A DNA stretch of 64,000 bases from Streptomyces gardneri (GCF_006539185.1 NZ_BJMN01000011.1:248001-312000); one strand, 5' to 3'. Numbered from the stretch's first letter, positions 43,112 to 56,679 are shown. Program-made: numbers and translations. Notes: generated from the letters alone by a model not told the origin.

Positions 43112-43186
43112 GCGGTCGCGTCGGGCTCCGCCCGGGGGCAGGATGCTGTACGTCGACGCCGCCGCTGCCGCCGCGAAGGAGCCCCC

Positions 43187-44335
43187 ATGCCGAGCACTCC
43201 CCACGCATCCGCCGAAGAGGTCACGCCCTTCACCGCGGACGACTACCGGGCCCGGATGACCCGCGCGGCCGAGTCCGCGGCGGACGCCGGGCTCGCGGGT
43301 GTCCTCGTCGCCCCCGGCCCCGACCTCGTCTATCTCACCGGCTACCAGCCGACCGCGATCACCGAACGGCTGACCGTCCTCGTCCTCGCCGCGGGCCAGG
43401 AGCCGGTCCTCGTCGTCCCCACCCTGGAGGCGCCCGACGCGGAGCGGGCGACGGGGGCGGCGGCGCTCACGCTGCGCGACTGGACGGACGGCAAGGACCC
43501 GTACACCGTCACCGCCCCGCTCCTTGACGTCGGAGGCCGCTTCGGCGTCAGCGACAACGCCTGGGCCATGCATCTGCTCGGCCTCCAGCAGGCCCTGCCC
43601 GGCACCTCGTACGTCTCCCTCACCGAGGCCCTGCCGATGCTCCGCGGTGTCAAGGACGCGCACGAGCTCGCGCGGATCGCGGCGGCCGGGGCCGCGGCCG
43701 ACCAGGCGTACGGCGAGATCCTCAAGGTCCGCTTCGCCGGCCGCAAGGAGACCGACGTCGCCGCCGACCTCGCCGCGCTCCTCATGCGCTTCGGCCACTC
43801 CCAGGTCGACTTCACCGTCGTCGGCTCGGGGCCCAACGGCGCGAACCCGCACCACGAGGCGGGCGACCGGACCATCGAGCGCGGCGACATGGTCGTCCTC
43901 GACTTCGGCGGCCTCAAGCACGGCTACGGCTCCGACACCACCCGTACCGTCCACGTCGGCGAACCGACCGACGAGGAGCAGCGGGTCCACGACCTCGTCC
44001 GCGAGGCCCAGCAGGCCGGCTTCGAGGCGGTCCGGCCCGGCGTCGCCTGCCAGGAGATCGACCGCGCGGCCCGCAAGGTCATCACGGACGCCGGCTACGG
44101 CGAGTACTTCATCCACCGCACGGGCCACGGCATCGGCGTCACGACGCACGAGCCGCCGTACATGATCGAGGGCGAGGAACTCCCCGTCGTCCCCGGCATG
44201 TGCTTCTCGATCGAACCGGGCGTCTACCTCCCGGGCCGCTTCGGCGTCCGCATCGAGGACATCGTGACGGCGACGGAGGACGGTGCGGGGCGCCGCTTCA
44301 ACAACACCCCGCACGAGATGGCGATCGTCGAGTAG
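43187..44335 (+). CDS. M24-family Xaa-Pro aminopeptidase
   Basis: A 382-residue metallopeptidase that removes N-terminal residues preceding proline. The N-terminal creatinase-like domain spans about 20-145 and the pita-bread catalytic domain about 150-380. Metal ligands are the Asp in VVLDFGG, the Asp in YGSDTTRT, the His in HRTGHGIG, the Glu in FSIEPGVYL and the Glu in VRIEDIV. All are present. It is shorter than PepP and resembles the cytoplasmic PepQ-type enzymes. A purine-rich GAAGGAG precedes the ATG. Confidence 0.94.
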   Translation: MPSTPHASAEEVTPFTADDYRARMTRAAESAADAGLAGVLVAPGPDLVYLTGYQPTAITERLTVLVLAAGQEPVLVVPTLEAPDAERATGAAALTLRDWTDGKDPYTVTAPLLDVGGRFGVSDNAWAMHLLGLQQALPGTSYVSLTEALPMLRGVKDAHELARIAAAGAAADQAYGEILKVRFAGRKETDVAADLAALLMRFGHSQVDFTVVGSGPNGANPHHEAGDRTIERGDMVVLDFGGLKHGYGSDTTRTVHVGEPTDEEQRVHDLVREAQQAGFEAVRPGVACQEIDRAARKVITDAGYGEYFIHRTGHGIGVTTHEPPYMIEGEELPVVPGMCFSIEPGVYLPGRFGVRIEDIVTATEDGAGRRFNNTPHEMAIVE

Positions 44336-44353
44336 GACGCGGCCCCGGGCCGG

Positions 44354-46105
<1,752 letters not shown>

Positions 46106-46166
46106 GCGCATCCCCTCGTCGACGGTTCCACCACTCAACGACTGACTACCGCGTCCATCCTGGCAG

Positions 46167-47183
46167 TCAGGACTCCGACGCGCCCGGCGCGTCCCACACG
46201 TAGTTGATCGCCCGCTCGAAGGTGACGTACCCCGTCCGGCCGAACGACGCCGCCATCGGGACGTTCCCCAGGTCCGTCGCCGCCCTGATCCGGGGCACGT
46301 CCGTGGCCGCCAGGATCCGGGTGCCCTCCGCCAGGATGTCGTCGATGTAGCCGTGGCCGCGGTGGGCGGGCAGCACGCCGATGTACGCGATGGTGTGGTG
46401 GTAGTTGTTCCGGGCGGGGACGACGAAGCCGACCGGCTCGCCCGTCTCCGGCAGCTGCGCGACCTGCCACCACTCCTGGGGCGAGGTGTAGTGCGCGAAC
46501 TCCTCGTCGTAGTGCAGCTCCGCCGCCTCACGGGCCGAGAGCCCGGACGCCATGTCGGCCTGCCCGTGCGCGTCGAGGGTGCCCTCCATGACGGGCGTCA
46601 TCAGCGCGACCAGGTCCTCGCGGTCCCGGACCGGCCGGAACTCCAGACGGCCCTTCGGCTCCGGGACGGGCGTGCCGGGGCGCCACTCCAGCCGGAGCCG
46701 CTCGACCAGCGGGCGGGCCCCCGAGCGCTCCAGGACGTCGAAGAGGGACTCCAGGACGGACCGGGTCTCCGGGACCTCGCGCCAGTCCGCCGGCATGAAC
46801 CGGCCGAACTCCGGGCGCTGCGTCCCCGCCGGGACGACCGAGGCCGCCGCGGTCTCCAGGAGCCGCAGACCGATGTCGGCGCGCTCCTCCTCGGCCAGCT
46901 CCGGGGCGAGGTCGAAGAAGTCGAGCGCCAGCGGCTCGGCGCCCGCCTTGTTCGTCCACCAGGCGATCCTGCCGAGCAGCCGGTCGCCGTCGAGCGCCAC
47001 CCACATCCACTCGGGGACGCGGCGGCCGGTGGCGAGGTCGTCCGCCAGCTCGTGGTCGAGCGAGTACGTGAGGCGGAGGAACAGGTCGAGTTCCTCGGGC
47101 CCGGCGAGCGGACGTATGACGAGGTCCGGAGTGGCGGCGGTCTGCGCGGAGGCCGGAGCGGTGCTAGAAGAAGACGCGGTCAC
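46167..47183 (-). CDS. GNAT-family N-acetyltransferase
   Basis: A 338-residue protein with two acetyltransferase-like folds. The C-terminal one is complete: EPVGFVVPARNNYHHTIAYIGVLPAHRGHGYIDDIL carries the acetyl-CoA pyrophosphate-binding loop (RGHGY), and FGRTGYVTFERAINYVW ends the fold. The N-terminal half (LFLRLTYSLDHELADDLATG, LDGDRLLGRIAWW) resembles a degenerate GNAT domain. The substrate is unknown. The GTG at 47183 follows GGGGGAA. A hydrophilic Ser/Ala/Thr leader of about 15 residues follows. It is upstream of treZ by about 60 bases on the same strand. Confidence 0.85.
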   Translation of the reverse strand: MTASSSSTAPASAQTAATPDLVIRPLAGPEELDLFLRLTYSLDHELADDLATGRRVPEWMWVALDGDRLLGRIAWWTNKAGAEPLALDFFDLAPELAEEERADIGLRLLETAAASVVPAGTQRPEFGRFMPADWREVPETRSVLESLFDVLERSGARPLVERLRLEWRPGTPVPEPKGRLEFRPVRDREDLVALMTPVMEGTLDAHGQADMASGLSAREAAELHYDEEFAHYTSPQEWWQVAQLPETGEPVGFVVPARNNYHHTIAYIGVLPAHRGHGYIDDILAEGTRILAATDVPRIRAATDLGNVPMAASFGRTGYVTFERAINYVWDAPGASES

Positions 47184-47319
47184 GTCGTGGTTCCCCCTGG
47201 GAATCATCTCTGGTGTGGAGACCGCAGACCGTAGCAGCGATCTTGTCGGGCGGGTACGGAGTTCCCAGGTCGGGGGCCCTTCTGGACACTTCGGGCCCGA
47301 CGGGCCGACAATCACGTGT

Positions 47320-47868
47320 GTGACGACCCCCTTCGAGCTTCCGGCGAACTCCCCTCGGCTGACAGACGCCGAGCGGGACCGTGCGCTCGGGCTGCTCCGT
47401 GAGGGCGCCGCTCAGGGACGCCTCTCGCACGACACCTTCGTCTACCGGATGGAGCGCGCGCTCCAGGCCCGCCGGCCGGACGAGCTCGACGTGCTCGTCG
47501 CCGACCTGCGGACCGAGAGCACCTGGACCAAGCGGGTCGTCGGGGCGGTCGAGCGGATGTCCGCGTTCACGGCGCGGCTGGGGCGCGCCTGGCACGCGGA
47601 GCGGCTGCCGAAGCTGCTGCTGCCGCTCCCGGGCCCGCATCCGCTGCGAATCGGCCGCGACCCGGTCAACGGTCTGCGGCTCAGCCACGAGACCGCGTCC
47701 CGGCTGCACGCCGAGCTCTCGATCCAGAGCGGGATGTGGGTGCTGCGCGACCTCGGCTCGACGAACGGGACGACCGTCAACGGCCGACGGGTCACCGGCG
47801 CGGTGGTCGTACGGCCCGGGGACGTCGTCGGCTTCGGCCAGATGTCCTTCCGGCTCTCCCACGGCTGA
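47320..47868 (+). CDS. DUF1707 and FHA domain protein
   Basis: A 182-residue signalling adaptor. Residues 12-65 are a DUF1707 segment (LTDAERDRALGLLREGAAQGRLSHDTF, the SHOCT-like helical pattern) and residues 100-180 a forkhead-associated domain (LRIGRDPVNGLRLSHETASRLHAEL, WVLRDLGSTNGTTVNGRRV). FHA domains bind phosphothreonine, so it probably docks onto a Ser/Thr kinase substrate. No ribosome site precedes the GTG, so it may be leaderless. Its stop lies in the first unit of a tandem repeat. Confidence 0.88.
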   Translation: MTTPFELPANSPRLTDAERDRALGLLREGAAQGRLSHDTFVYRMERALQARRPDELDVLVADLRTESTWTKRVVGAVERMSAFTARLGRAWHAERLPKLLLPLPGPHPLRIGRDPVNGLRLSHETASRLHAELSIQSGMWVLRDLGSTNGTTVNGRRVTGAVVVRPGDVVGFGQMSFRLSHG

Positions 47869-47957
47869 GCTCTCCCACGGCTGAGCTCTCCCACGGCTGA
47901 CAGCTCTCTCCGGCGGCTCGCAGCTTTCCCGCGGCTCGTAGCTCTCCCACGGCTGAC
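47854..47957 (+). repeat. 16-bp tandem repeat at the 3' end of the FHA gene
   Basis: CTCTCCCACGGCTGAG is repeated exactly at 47854, 47870 and (without its last base) 47886, then three diverged 17-20 base copies run to 47957. The unit encodes the last residues of the FHA protein plus its stop codon. Because 16 is not a multiple of three, the three exact copies place the same stop in all three frames. Beyond 47958 up to the P450-like gene I see nothing. Confidence 0.85.
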
Positions 47958-48096
47958 ACCGCACGTCACCGCCTGTTGCCCTTCACCCGTTCGGCGGTAC
48001 ATGACGCGCCGCGCGGGCCGCCCGGTGATGGGGTGGGGAGACGCGCGCCACACTCTCCGGCCGCGGCACCCACCGCCGATCGACAGGGGGCGCGCG

Positions 48097-49272
48097 ATGA
48101 GCGACGAGCCGAACCGCGGAGCACCGGACCGAGGCATACGGAACGCCCGGTCGGAGGATTCCGGGGACCCCTGGACGCGGCTGCCGTCCATGGCCCCGGG
48201 CACGGCCTCCGCCGCGACCCCGAACGTGCCCTCCGGCGCGGCCCCCGTGCGGAACACCTCGGCGGGCCGCGTGCGGACCGTCGCCGAGCCGACCGCCGCG
48301 GGGCCGACGGGCCCGGCCGGATCCGCGGGCCCGGTCGACGGACCCTTCGTGCACACCGGGCGGACCGTCGCGCCGAGCCCCCTCGATCCCGGCGCCACCC
48401 GCGACCCGCACGCGATCCACCGGACCCTGCGCGAGGAGTTCCCGCTCACGTACGACCCGCTGCTGCGCGCCTGGGTCCTCAGCCGGTACGCGGACGTCGC
48501 CACCGCCCTCACCGACACCCGCTTCACCCACGGGCACCGGCCGGGCGACCCGCCCTGCTCCCGGGCCCATGTCGACGTCGACATGGCCGAGTTGAGATCC
48601 GTCACCGAACGCACGGCGTACGTCCTCGCCCGCCGCATCGCCGAACGCCCGCAGGCCGACCTCGTCGCCGACTTCTGCCACTGGCTGCCCGCCGGGACCG
48701 TCGCCGCCGCCGTCGGCGTGCCCTACCGCGACATGATGCGGCTCGTGCGCGGCCGGGCCGCCGGGGCGCTCGCCGGCGAGTGCGGCGGCCAGATCGCCGT
48801 ACGGGAGAAGGCGCTCGCCTCCTTCCTCGGCAACGTCCTCGCCGACCCCGACCAGGTCGCCGCCCTCCGCGACGCCCCGACCGCGCTCGTCGCCCGCGCC
48901 TGGGCCGAGTCCCTGCGGCGCGACCCGCCCGTGCAGATCGCCGTGCGCCGCACCCGCGCCGAGGTCCGGGTCAGCGGCGGCATCATCCCGGCAGGCGCGT
49001 CCGTCGCCCTGCTCGTCGGCTCCGCCGGCCGTGACCCGGAGCGCTTCCGCGAACCCGACCGCTTCGACCCGTTCCGCGACGACCCGGGCCAGCTCACCTA
49101 CGGCAGCGGCTTCTGTCCCGCCGTGCTGCTCGCCGGCCTGGAGGCCGAGTACGCCCTGCGCGCGCTCTTCTCGGCGATGCCCCGGCTGCGCCTCGCCGAC
49201 GGCTTCCGGCCCGACGCCACCGGCCTCATCACCCGGGCCCCGCGCAGCCTGATCGTCCGCCCGGGCGGCTGA
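48097..49272 (+). CDS. Cytochrome P450-like protein with abbreviated core
   Basis: A 391-residue protein. After about 85 residues of Pro/Ala/Gly-rich leader the P450 fold begins (DPHAIHRTLREEFPLTYDPLLRAWVLSRYADVATAL). The ExxR motif is ESLRRDPP, and the heme-ligand loop is YGSGFCPAVLLAGLEA with the Cys but without the usual His/Arg residue before it. I find no (A/G)GxxT I-helix motif. Residues between the C-helix region and ExxR are about 50 short of a normal P450. It may bind heme but not activate oxygen normally. AGGGGG precedes the ATG. No redox partner is adjacent. Confidence 0.75.
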   Translation: MSDEPNRGAPDRGIRNARSEDSGDPWTRLPSMAPGTASAATPNVPSGAAPVRNTSAGRVRTVAEPTAAGPTGPAGSAGPVDGPFVHTGRTVAPSPLDPGATRDPHAIHRTLREEFPLTYDPLLRAWVLSRYADVATALTDTRFTHGHRPGDPPCSRAHVDVDMAELRSVTERTAYVLARRIAERPQADLVADFCHWLPAGTVAAAVGVPYRDMMRLVRGRAAGALAGECGGQIAVREKALASFLGNVLADPDQVAALRDAPTALVARAWAESLRRDPPVQIAVRRTRAEVRVSGGIIPAGASVALLVGSAGRDPERFREPDRFDPFRDDPGQLTYGSGFCPAVLLAGLEAEYALRALFSAMPRLRLADGFRPDATGLITRAPRSLIVRPGG

Positions 49273-49368
49273 TCCGAGAGTGGAACGAGCTGTCCGGCAC
49301 CGCTGCTAGGGTGACGTGCGCTCGTCAAAAGGGCCCTTCTCTTTACCACTTTCAACGGGGATTGAAAC

Positions 49369-49854
49369 ATGAATAAGCGTCATGTCCGCGCCATCGCTGT
49401 CGCCGCCGTCGCCGTCGTCGCCCTGACCGGTGCCCGCGGCTCGAACGGCGCCAGCTGTGGCGGCAGCAGCAGCTCCAGCAGCTCCAGCGGCAGCAACCAC
49501 AGCGACAACGACGGCGGCAGCACCTCCGGCGGTTCCGTGTCCGGCGGCTCCGGCAGCGCCGACAAGGCGATCCGCGACGTGACCATCGACGAGTGCAAGT
49601 ACGACCAGGCGACCAAGAACCTCGTCGCCCGGATCACCGTCAAGAACGACGGCTCGATGGACTACGACTACAGCGTCAGCGTGAAGTTCAAGGGCGCCAC
49701 GGGCGGCAGCGTCACCCCGCGGACCGCGTTCAAGGCCGGCATCGCGGTCGCCGCGGGCGCCTCCCAGAGCGTCGAGGTGACCACCCCGTACATCGGAACC
49801 GGCGACGGCTCCGAGTACGCCGAGTGCGAGGTCTCGCGAGTCTCCCGCTTCTGA
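49369..49854 (+). CDS. Secreted FxLYD-type protein without a clear lipobox
   Basis: A 161-residue exported protein. The signal sequence is MNKRHVRAIAVAAVAVVALTGARG, followed by a Ser/Gly-rich linker (GGSSSSSSSSG) to about residue 65 and a beta-rich domain (VTIDECKYDQATKNLVARITVKNDG, then VSVKFKGATGG and SVEVTTPYIGTGDG) of the FxLYD or DUF4352-like kind. Relatives are usually lipoproteins with LTGC. Here the Cys position holds Ala. A Cys six residues on (NGASC) is not a consensus lipobox. So it is probably released rather than lipid-anchored. Confidence 0.72.
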   Translation: MNKRHVRAIAVAAVAVVALTGARGSNGASCGGSSSSSSSSGSNHSDNDGGSTSGGSVSGGSGSADKAIRDVTIDECKYDQATKNLVARITVKNDGSMDYDYSVSVKFKGATGGSVTPRTAFKAGIAVAAGASQSVEVTTPYIGTGDGSEYAECEVSRVSRF

Positions 49855-49862
49855 TCGACGGG

Positions 49863-49886
49863 GCGCTCCCGGGCACCCGGGAGCGC
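49863..49886. terminator. Bidirectional terminator, 11-bp perfect stem
   Basis: Arms 49863-49873 and 49876-49886 are perfect complements around CA. It begins 9 bases past the FxLYD gene and abuts the stop codon of treY at 49887, so it probably terminates both convergent genes. Confidence 0.78.
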
Positions 49887-52232
49887 TCAGTCGCCCAACC
49901 GGGCGAGCAGCGCCACCGGCCGGTCCGCGAAGAGCTCCGCGAGCTTGAGCTCCGTCGCCGGACCGCCCGTGAACTCCCGTACGCCGTCGAGGAGATCGGC
50001 CCAGCGGCCGTCCGGCAGGACCAGCTCCGTGTCCTGCCAGCCGCCCGCCTCCGCGAGCCGCAGGGAGAGCCGGGTCACGGCCGTCACCACCGCGCCGGAA
50101 CGGGCGAACGCCAGGCAGTGTGCCGCGGCGGGGCCGCTCGCCGTCAGCGGTGCGTACCCCCCGCCCGGGCCGAAGGCCTCCGGGCGCTCCCTGCGCAGCC
50201 CCAGCGCCGCCCGGACCAGGACCGTCCGGTCGTCGTCCGGGCCCGTCACGAACGGGGCCCGGTTGTCCGGGTCGACGAGCGCCCGGTACTCCCGCTCCGT
50301 GTTCTGGTACAGCTCCGGCACGCCCGGCATCGTCAGCTGCACGAGCGCCGCGCCCAGCGCGTGGGCCCGGATGTGCGGTTCGAGGGCGAAGGCCGCCTCC
50401 GAGGCCGACCGCAGCGGGATCCGGCCGGGCCCAGCCGCCGTGAACTCGGCCACCGCCCGCTCGTACGCCACGTCCGGCTCGGTCCAGCTCGTCCGGAGTC
50501 CCGCCTCCCGCACGGACTTGAGCACCGCGGGGCCGAGCCGCTCCGCGTCCGGCTCGCCGAAGCCGAAGGCCGTCTGCCAGGCCGTCCAGGCCAGGTGCGG
50601 ATCGGGCGCCGGGACCCCCGAGACCTCCGTCAGGAGCGACGCCCACACCTCCGGGCACTGGGCGAGCACCGCGATCGCGGCCCGCACGTCCGCACTGCGC
50701 TTGGTGTCGTGCGTGGACAGCACGGTCCCGGTGGCCGGCCAGTCCCGGGCGATCCGCAGGCAGTACGCGTGGAACTCGTCGACCGACACCGCCGGGCGCC
50801 CCGCGTCCCCGCCCACCTCGTTCGCCGAGAGCAACGGCGTGTACCGGTAGAAGGCCGTGTCCTCCACGGACTTGGCCCGCAGCGCCGAGGACGTCTGCGC
50901 GAACCGCGCCCGGAACGCCCGGTGTTCCGGACCGTCGCCCAGTGAACCGAGCGCCAGCCCCCGTACGAGGTCGACGGCCGAGGCCTCCTCCGGTACGGCG
51001 AACGCGGCCTGCGCGCCCCGCGCCGCCGCCGGGGTCAGCACCTCCTCGCCGCCCGTCCGGTAGGTGCGGTAGACCGGCACCCGGACGAGCAGCTCCCGGA
51101 CCGCCGTCCGCACGGCCCAGGGCGCGTGGTCCCGCAGCGAGGGGTCGGCCGCGCAGATCCGCTCCGCGAGCCGGGTCAGCACGGCCGTCTCGGCGGCCAG
51201 GTCGTGCGTCACCACCTCGTACGCGGCGCGCCGAGCGGTCGCCTCCCACCGGCCGCCACGGTCCCCGGCGGCGCCCGTGAACTCCCGGTACACATCAGCC
51301 AGTTCATCGGCGCCGACCGGGTCCGTGAGGACTCCCTCGACCTGTCGCAGCGCGTCGTAACCGGTGGTCCCCGCGACCGGCCAGTCGGCGGGCAGGGGCT
51401 CCGTCCCCGTGAGGATCTTCTCGACCACCGTCCAGCAGCGCCCGTCGGTCGCCGCCGCCAGGTCCTCCAGATATCCCTGCGGGTCGGCGAGCCCGTCCGG
51501 GTGGTCGATGCGCAGCCCCTCGACCACCCCGTCCGCCACCAGCTCCACGATCTTCGCGTGGGTCGCGGCGAACACCTCCGGGTCCTCCACCCGCACCCCG
51601 ATGAGCTCCGAAATGGTGAAGAAGCGTCGGTAGTTGAGCTCGGTGCGGGCCAGTCGCCACCAGGCGAGGCGGTACCACTGGGCGTCGAGCAGCTCGTCGA
51701 GCGGCAGCCCCTCCGTGCCCGCCCGCAGCGGGAACTCCTGCCCGTCGAGGAGCAGCGCCCCGCCCGAGACCCGCAGCCGGTCCCGTACCTCGGGGAGCCG
51801 CGCGGGCAGCACCGGCAGCAGCAGCCGGCCGTCCCCGGCCGCCCAGTCGACGTCGAACCAGCGGGCGTACGGCGAGTCCGGACCCTCCTGGAGCACCGAG
51901 CGCAGCGCGTGGTTGTGCCGGGGGGAGGCCGCCATGTGGTTGGGGACCAGGTCCACGACCAGGCCGAGGCCGTGGGCCCGCGCGGTCGCCGCCAGGGCCC
52001 GCAGCCCCTCCTCGCCGCCCAGCTCGGCCCGTACGGACCGGTGGTCGGTGACGTCGTAGCCGTGGGTCGAGCCGGGCGCCGCCTCCAGGACGGGGGAGAG
52101 GTGGAGGTGCGAGACCCCGAGCCCGGCGAGGTGGGGCACGGCCCGCTCGGCGGCGGCGAAGGGGAACTCCGGCTGGAGCTGGAGCCGGTAGGTGGCGGTG
52201 GGGAGCGCGGAAGGGGCCGAGGAGGAGGTCAT
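49887..52232 (-). CDS. treY: Malto-oligosyltrehalose synthase
   Basis: A 781-residue GH13 isomerase that turns the reducing-end alpha-1,4 bond of maltodextrins into the alpha-1,1 bond of trehalose. It starts TATYRLQLQPEFPFAAAERAVPHLAGLG, the family's N-terminus. The catalytic Asp is in EGLRIDHPDGL, the Glu in WTVVEKILTG, and the third acid region is LSTHDTKRSADVRA. The C-terminal domain ends near the usual point. Substrate comes from glycogen after GlgX, and product goes to TreZ. The gene is divergent from the MFS transporter. Confidence 0.96.
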   Translation of the reverse strand: MTSSSAPSALPTATYRLQLQPEFPFAAAERAVPHLAGLGVSHLHLSPVLEAAPGSTHGYDVTDHRSVRAELGGEEGLRALAATARAHGLGLVVDLVPNHMAASPRHNHALRSVLQEGPDSPYARWFDVDWAAGDGRLLLPVLPARLPEVRDRLRVSGGALLLDGQEFPLRAGTEGLPLDELLDAQWYRLAWWRLARTELNYRRFFTISELIGVRVEDPEVFAATHAKIVELVADGVVEGLRIDHPDGLADPQGYLEDLAAATDGRCWTVVEKILTGTEPLPADWPVAGTTGYDALRQVEGVLTDPVGADELADVYREFTGAAGDRGGRWEATARRAAYEVVTHDLAAETAVLTRLAERICAADPSLRDHAPWAVRTAVRELLVRVPVYRTYRTGGEEVLTPAAARGAQAAFAVPEEASAVDLVRGLALGSLGDGPEHRAFRARFAQTSSALRAKSVEDTAFYRYTPLLSANEVGGDAGRPAVSVDEFHAYCLRIARDWPATGTVLSTHDTKRSADVRAAIAVLAQCPEVWASLLTEVSGVPAPDPHLAWTAWQTAFGFGEPDAERLGPAVLKSVREAGLRTSWTEPDVAYERAVAEFTAAGPGRIPLRSASEAAFALEPHIRAHALGAALVQLTMPGVPELYQNTEREYRALVDPDNRAPFVTGPDDDRTVLVRAALGLRRERPEAFGPGGGYAPLTASGPAAAHCLAFARSGAVVTAVTRLSLRLAEAGGWQDTELVLPDGRWADLLDGVREFTGGPATELKLAELFADRPVALLARLGD

Positions 52233-53529
52233 GCGAACGTACGTACCCCGCGCGAGGGCTTCTGTGTCATCGCCCTATGCACTCGTTCGTGTGCATCGCG
52301 TTACGGTCGCGTGATGCTCCGGATGTATCGCGACACGTTGTCCCTGCTCGGCCCGGCCCTGCCGGCGATCTCCTTCCTCGGGCGGCTGCCGACCGCCATG
52401 TGTCAGCTCGGCAGCCTTCTCCTGGTCGCCGAGACCAGCGGCTCGCTCGCCACGGCCGGGCTCGCCGGCGGCGCGCTCGCCGCCGGGCAGACCGTCGCGG
52501 GTCCGGTCATCGGCCGCCTCGCCGACCGGCACGGCCAGCGCGGAGTCGTCCTCGCCGCCTCCCTCGCCAACGCGGTCGCCGTCGCCGTCCTGGTCGCCGC
52601 CGCGCTCGCCCACGCGGCCACCGGCTGGCTGATGCTGGCCGGCGCGCTCGCCGGCGCCACCGTCCCCCAGATCGGGCCGCTCGCCCGGACCCGCGCCGTG
52701 GCCCTCGCCCGCCGTTCCGGGGGTCGCGACGAGCGGACCGTCGGCGCGATCCTCTCCTTCGAGGGCACCCTCGACGAGGTGTCCTTCGTCCTCGGTCCGG
52801 CCCTCGTCGGCCTCGCCGCCTCCCTCGCCCACCCCGCCGCCGCGCTCCTCATGGCCGCGCTCCTGCTCGCCGTCTGCGGCTCCGCCTTCGCCCTGCACCC
52901 CACCGCGGAGGCCACTGCGCCGGACCCGGGCCGGGCCACCCGTACGGACGCGGCCGAGCGGGCGCGGCTGCCCCGGTCCGCGTACGCGCTGCGCGGCACG
53001 ATGGTCCTCCAGGGCGCGATGTTCGGCGCCTCCCAGGCCGGGATCACCGCGCTCACCGAGGAGCTCGGCGCGCCCGCCCAGGCGGGTCTCGTCTATGCGG
53101 CGATGGGCGTGATGAGCGCCGCCGTCGGCCTCTCCCTCGCCGCCCTGCCCGCGCGTATCGGGCTCACCACCCGCTGGCGCGCGGCCACTGTCGCGCTCGT
53201 GGTCCTCTCCGTGCCCCTGCTCTTCGTCGGCTCGCTCGGTGCGCTGTACGCGGTCGTGGTCGTCCTCGGCGCCGCCTACGCCCCTCATCTGATCACGGTC
53301 TTCGGGCTCACCGAGCAGACCGTGCCGGCCGCCCGGCTCGGCGAGTCCATGGCTTTCCTCACCAGCGGAATCGTCGCCGGCCAGGCCCTCGCCCTCGCCG
53401 TCTCCGGCCGCCTCGCCGAGAGCCACGGCGCCCCCGCCGCCTTCGGGGTGGCGGTGGGGGCGGCCGTGGCCTGCGCGGTGCTGTCCTGGTCGGTACGGGT
53501 GACGGCTCCCGTGATTCCGGTACGGGAGC

Positions 53530-55650
<2,121 letters not shown>

Positions 55651-55788
55651 GGATACGACTCTTCCTCTTCTGTCCGGGTTTAGGGGGTGTTCCTCGGCCA
55701 GATCCTGCCCGAAAGAGGCGCAACCTCCTAGGACTTCGCCCCGTCCTACCGGGTGACCGCACATCAAGAGGGGGATAGAGGGGGAAGT

Positions 55789-56679
55789 GTGTACGAAATA
55801 GCGCGCCGCCACCTGGGGAAGGTGGTGGCCGGAGCGGCCATGGCGGTGACGGGAACCGCCGTCGCGGTCGCGATCAGCCTGCCGGGGAGCGCGGGAGCGA
55901 ACGGCGTCGCGGGATCCGCCGGCACGGCGGGAGTCGCCGGTACCGCGGGAACCGCCGGTACGTCGGCGGGGAACGGATCGGCCGGCGCGACCGGCCAGGG
56001 TCAGCCCGGGACCGCGGCCGACGGCGCGGCGGAGGCCGGCGCCCAGGCGGCCGGCTCCGCGCCGCCGCCCGCGACCGTGGCCCCGCCGGCGGCCGAGGGG
56101 CGGAAGGGCGTCGGAAGCGACCCGCTCACCGACGACGAGCTCACGAAGGCCGAGCAGCTGGCGCTGACCCCGCCGGCCTCCGCCGCCCAGGAGAACGTCG
56201 AGGGAGGCCGCGGCCCGCAGCACCTGGGCACCGTCCTCGCCGACCCGCTGCCGGGCGACGGCTCGCGCCGCGCCGAGGTCCGGTTCTACGACTACGCGCG
56301 GGACGAGCTCGTCACCCGCACCGTCAACCTCGGCACGGGGAAGATCGAGAGGTCCGCGGCGCAGCGCGGGGTCCAGCCCTCCGCCCACCCCGAGGAGCTC
56401 CGCGAGGCCCTGGAACTGATCCTCGCGAGCCCGCTCGGCAAGGGCGTCAAGGAGGACTACAAGGACGCCACGGGCAAGCAGCTCACCTCCACCGAGCAGC
56501 TGTGGTTCAACGGCGACGTCTACCGCCCCTACCGAGAGGCGAAGGTGCCCGCGCAGCTCAAGGAGTGCGGCAAGCACCGCTGCGTCCGCCTCGTCACCAA
56601 GGTCCTCAACGGGGCCTGGATCGACACCCGGAACATCATCGTCGACCTCTCCGCGAGGACCGTCACGCGCGTCGGCTGA
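55789..56679 (+). CDS. Secreted protein resembling the N2 domain of copper amine oxidases
   Basis: A 296-residue exported protein. A signal segment (HLGKVVAGAAMAVTGTAVAVAISL) is followed by about 80 residues of Gly/Ala/Thr repeat (AGTAGVAGTAGTAGT). The folded part (about 110-296) has the pattern of the amine oxidase N2/N3 region: DPLTDDELTKAEQLAL, RAEVRFYDYARDELVTRTVNLGTGKIE, HPEELREALELILASPLGKGVKE, and a final WIDTRNIIVDLSARTV. It precedes the catalytic half by 56 bases and almost surely works with it. The GTG at 55789 follows GGGGGA. Confidence 0.7.
   Translation: MYEIARRHLGKVVAGAAMAVTGTAVAVAISLPGSAGANGVAGSAGTAGVAGTAGTAGTSAGNGSAGATGQGQPGTAADGAAEAGAQAAGSAPPPATVAPPAAEGRKGVGSDPLTDDELTKAEQLALTPPASAAQENVEGGRGPQHLGTVLADPLPGDGSRRAEVRFYDYARDELVTRTVNLGTGKIERSAAQRGVQPSAHPEELREALELILASPLGKGVKEDYKDATGKQLTSTEQLWFNGDVYRPYREAKVPAQLKECGKHRCVRLVTKVLNGAWIDTRNIIVDLSARTVTRVG

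Noticed and set aside
48097..49272. A secondary-metabolite cluster around the P450-like gene
   Set aside because: No synthase, carrier protein, tailoring partner, ferredoxin or specific regulator is adjacent.
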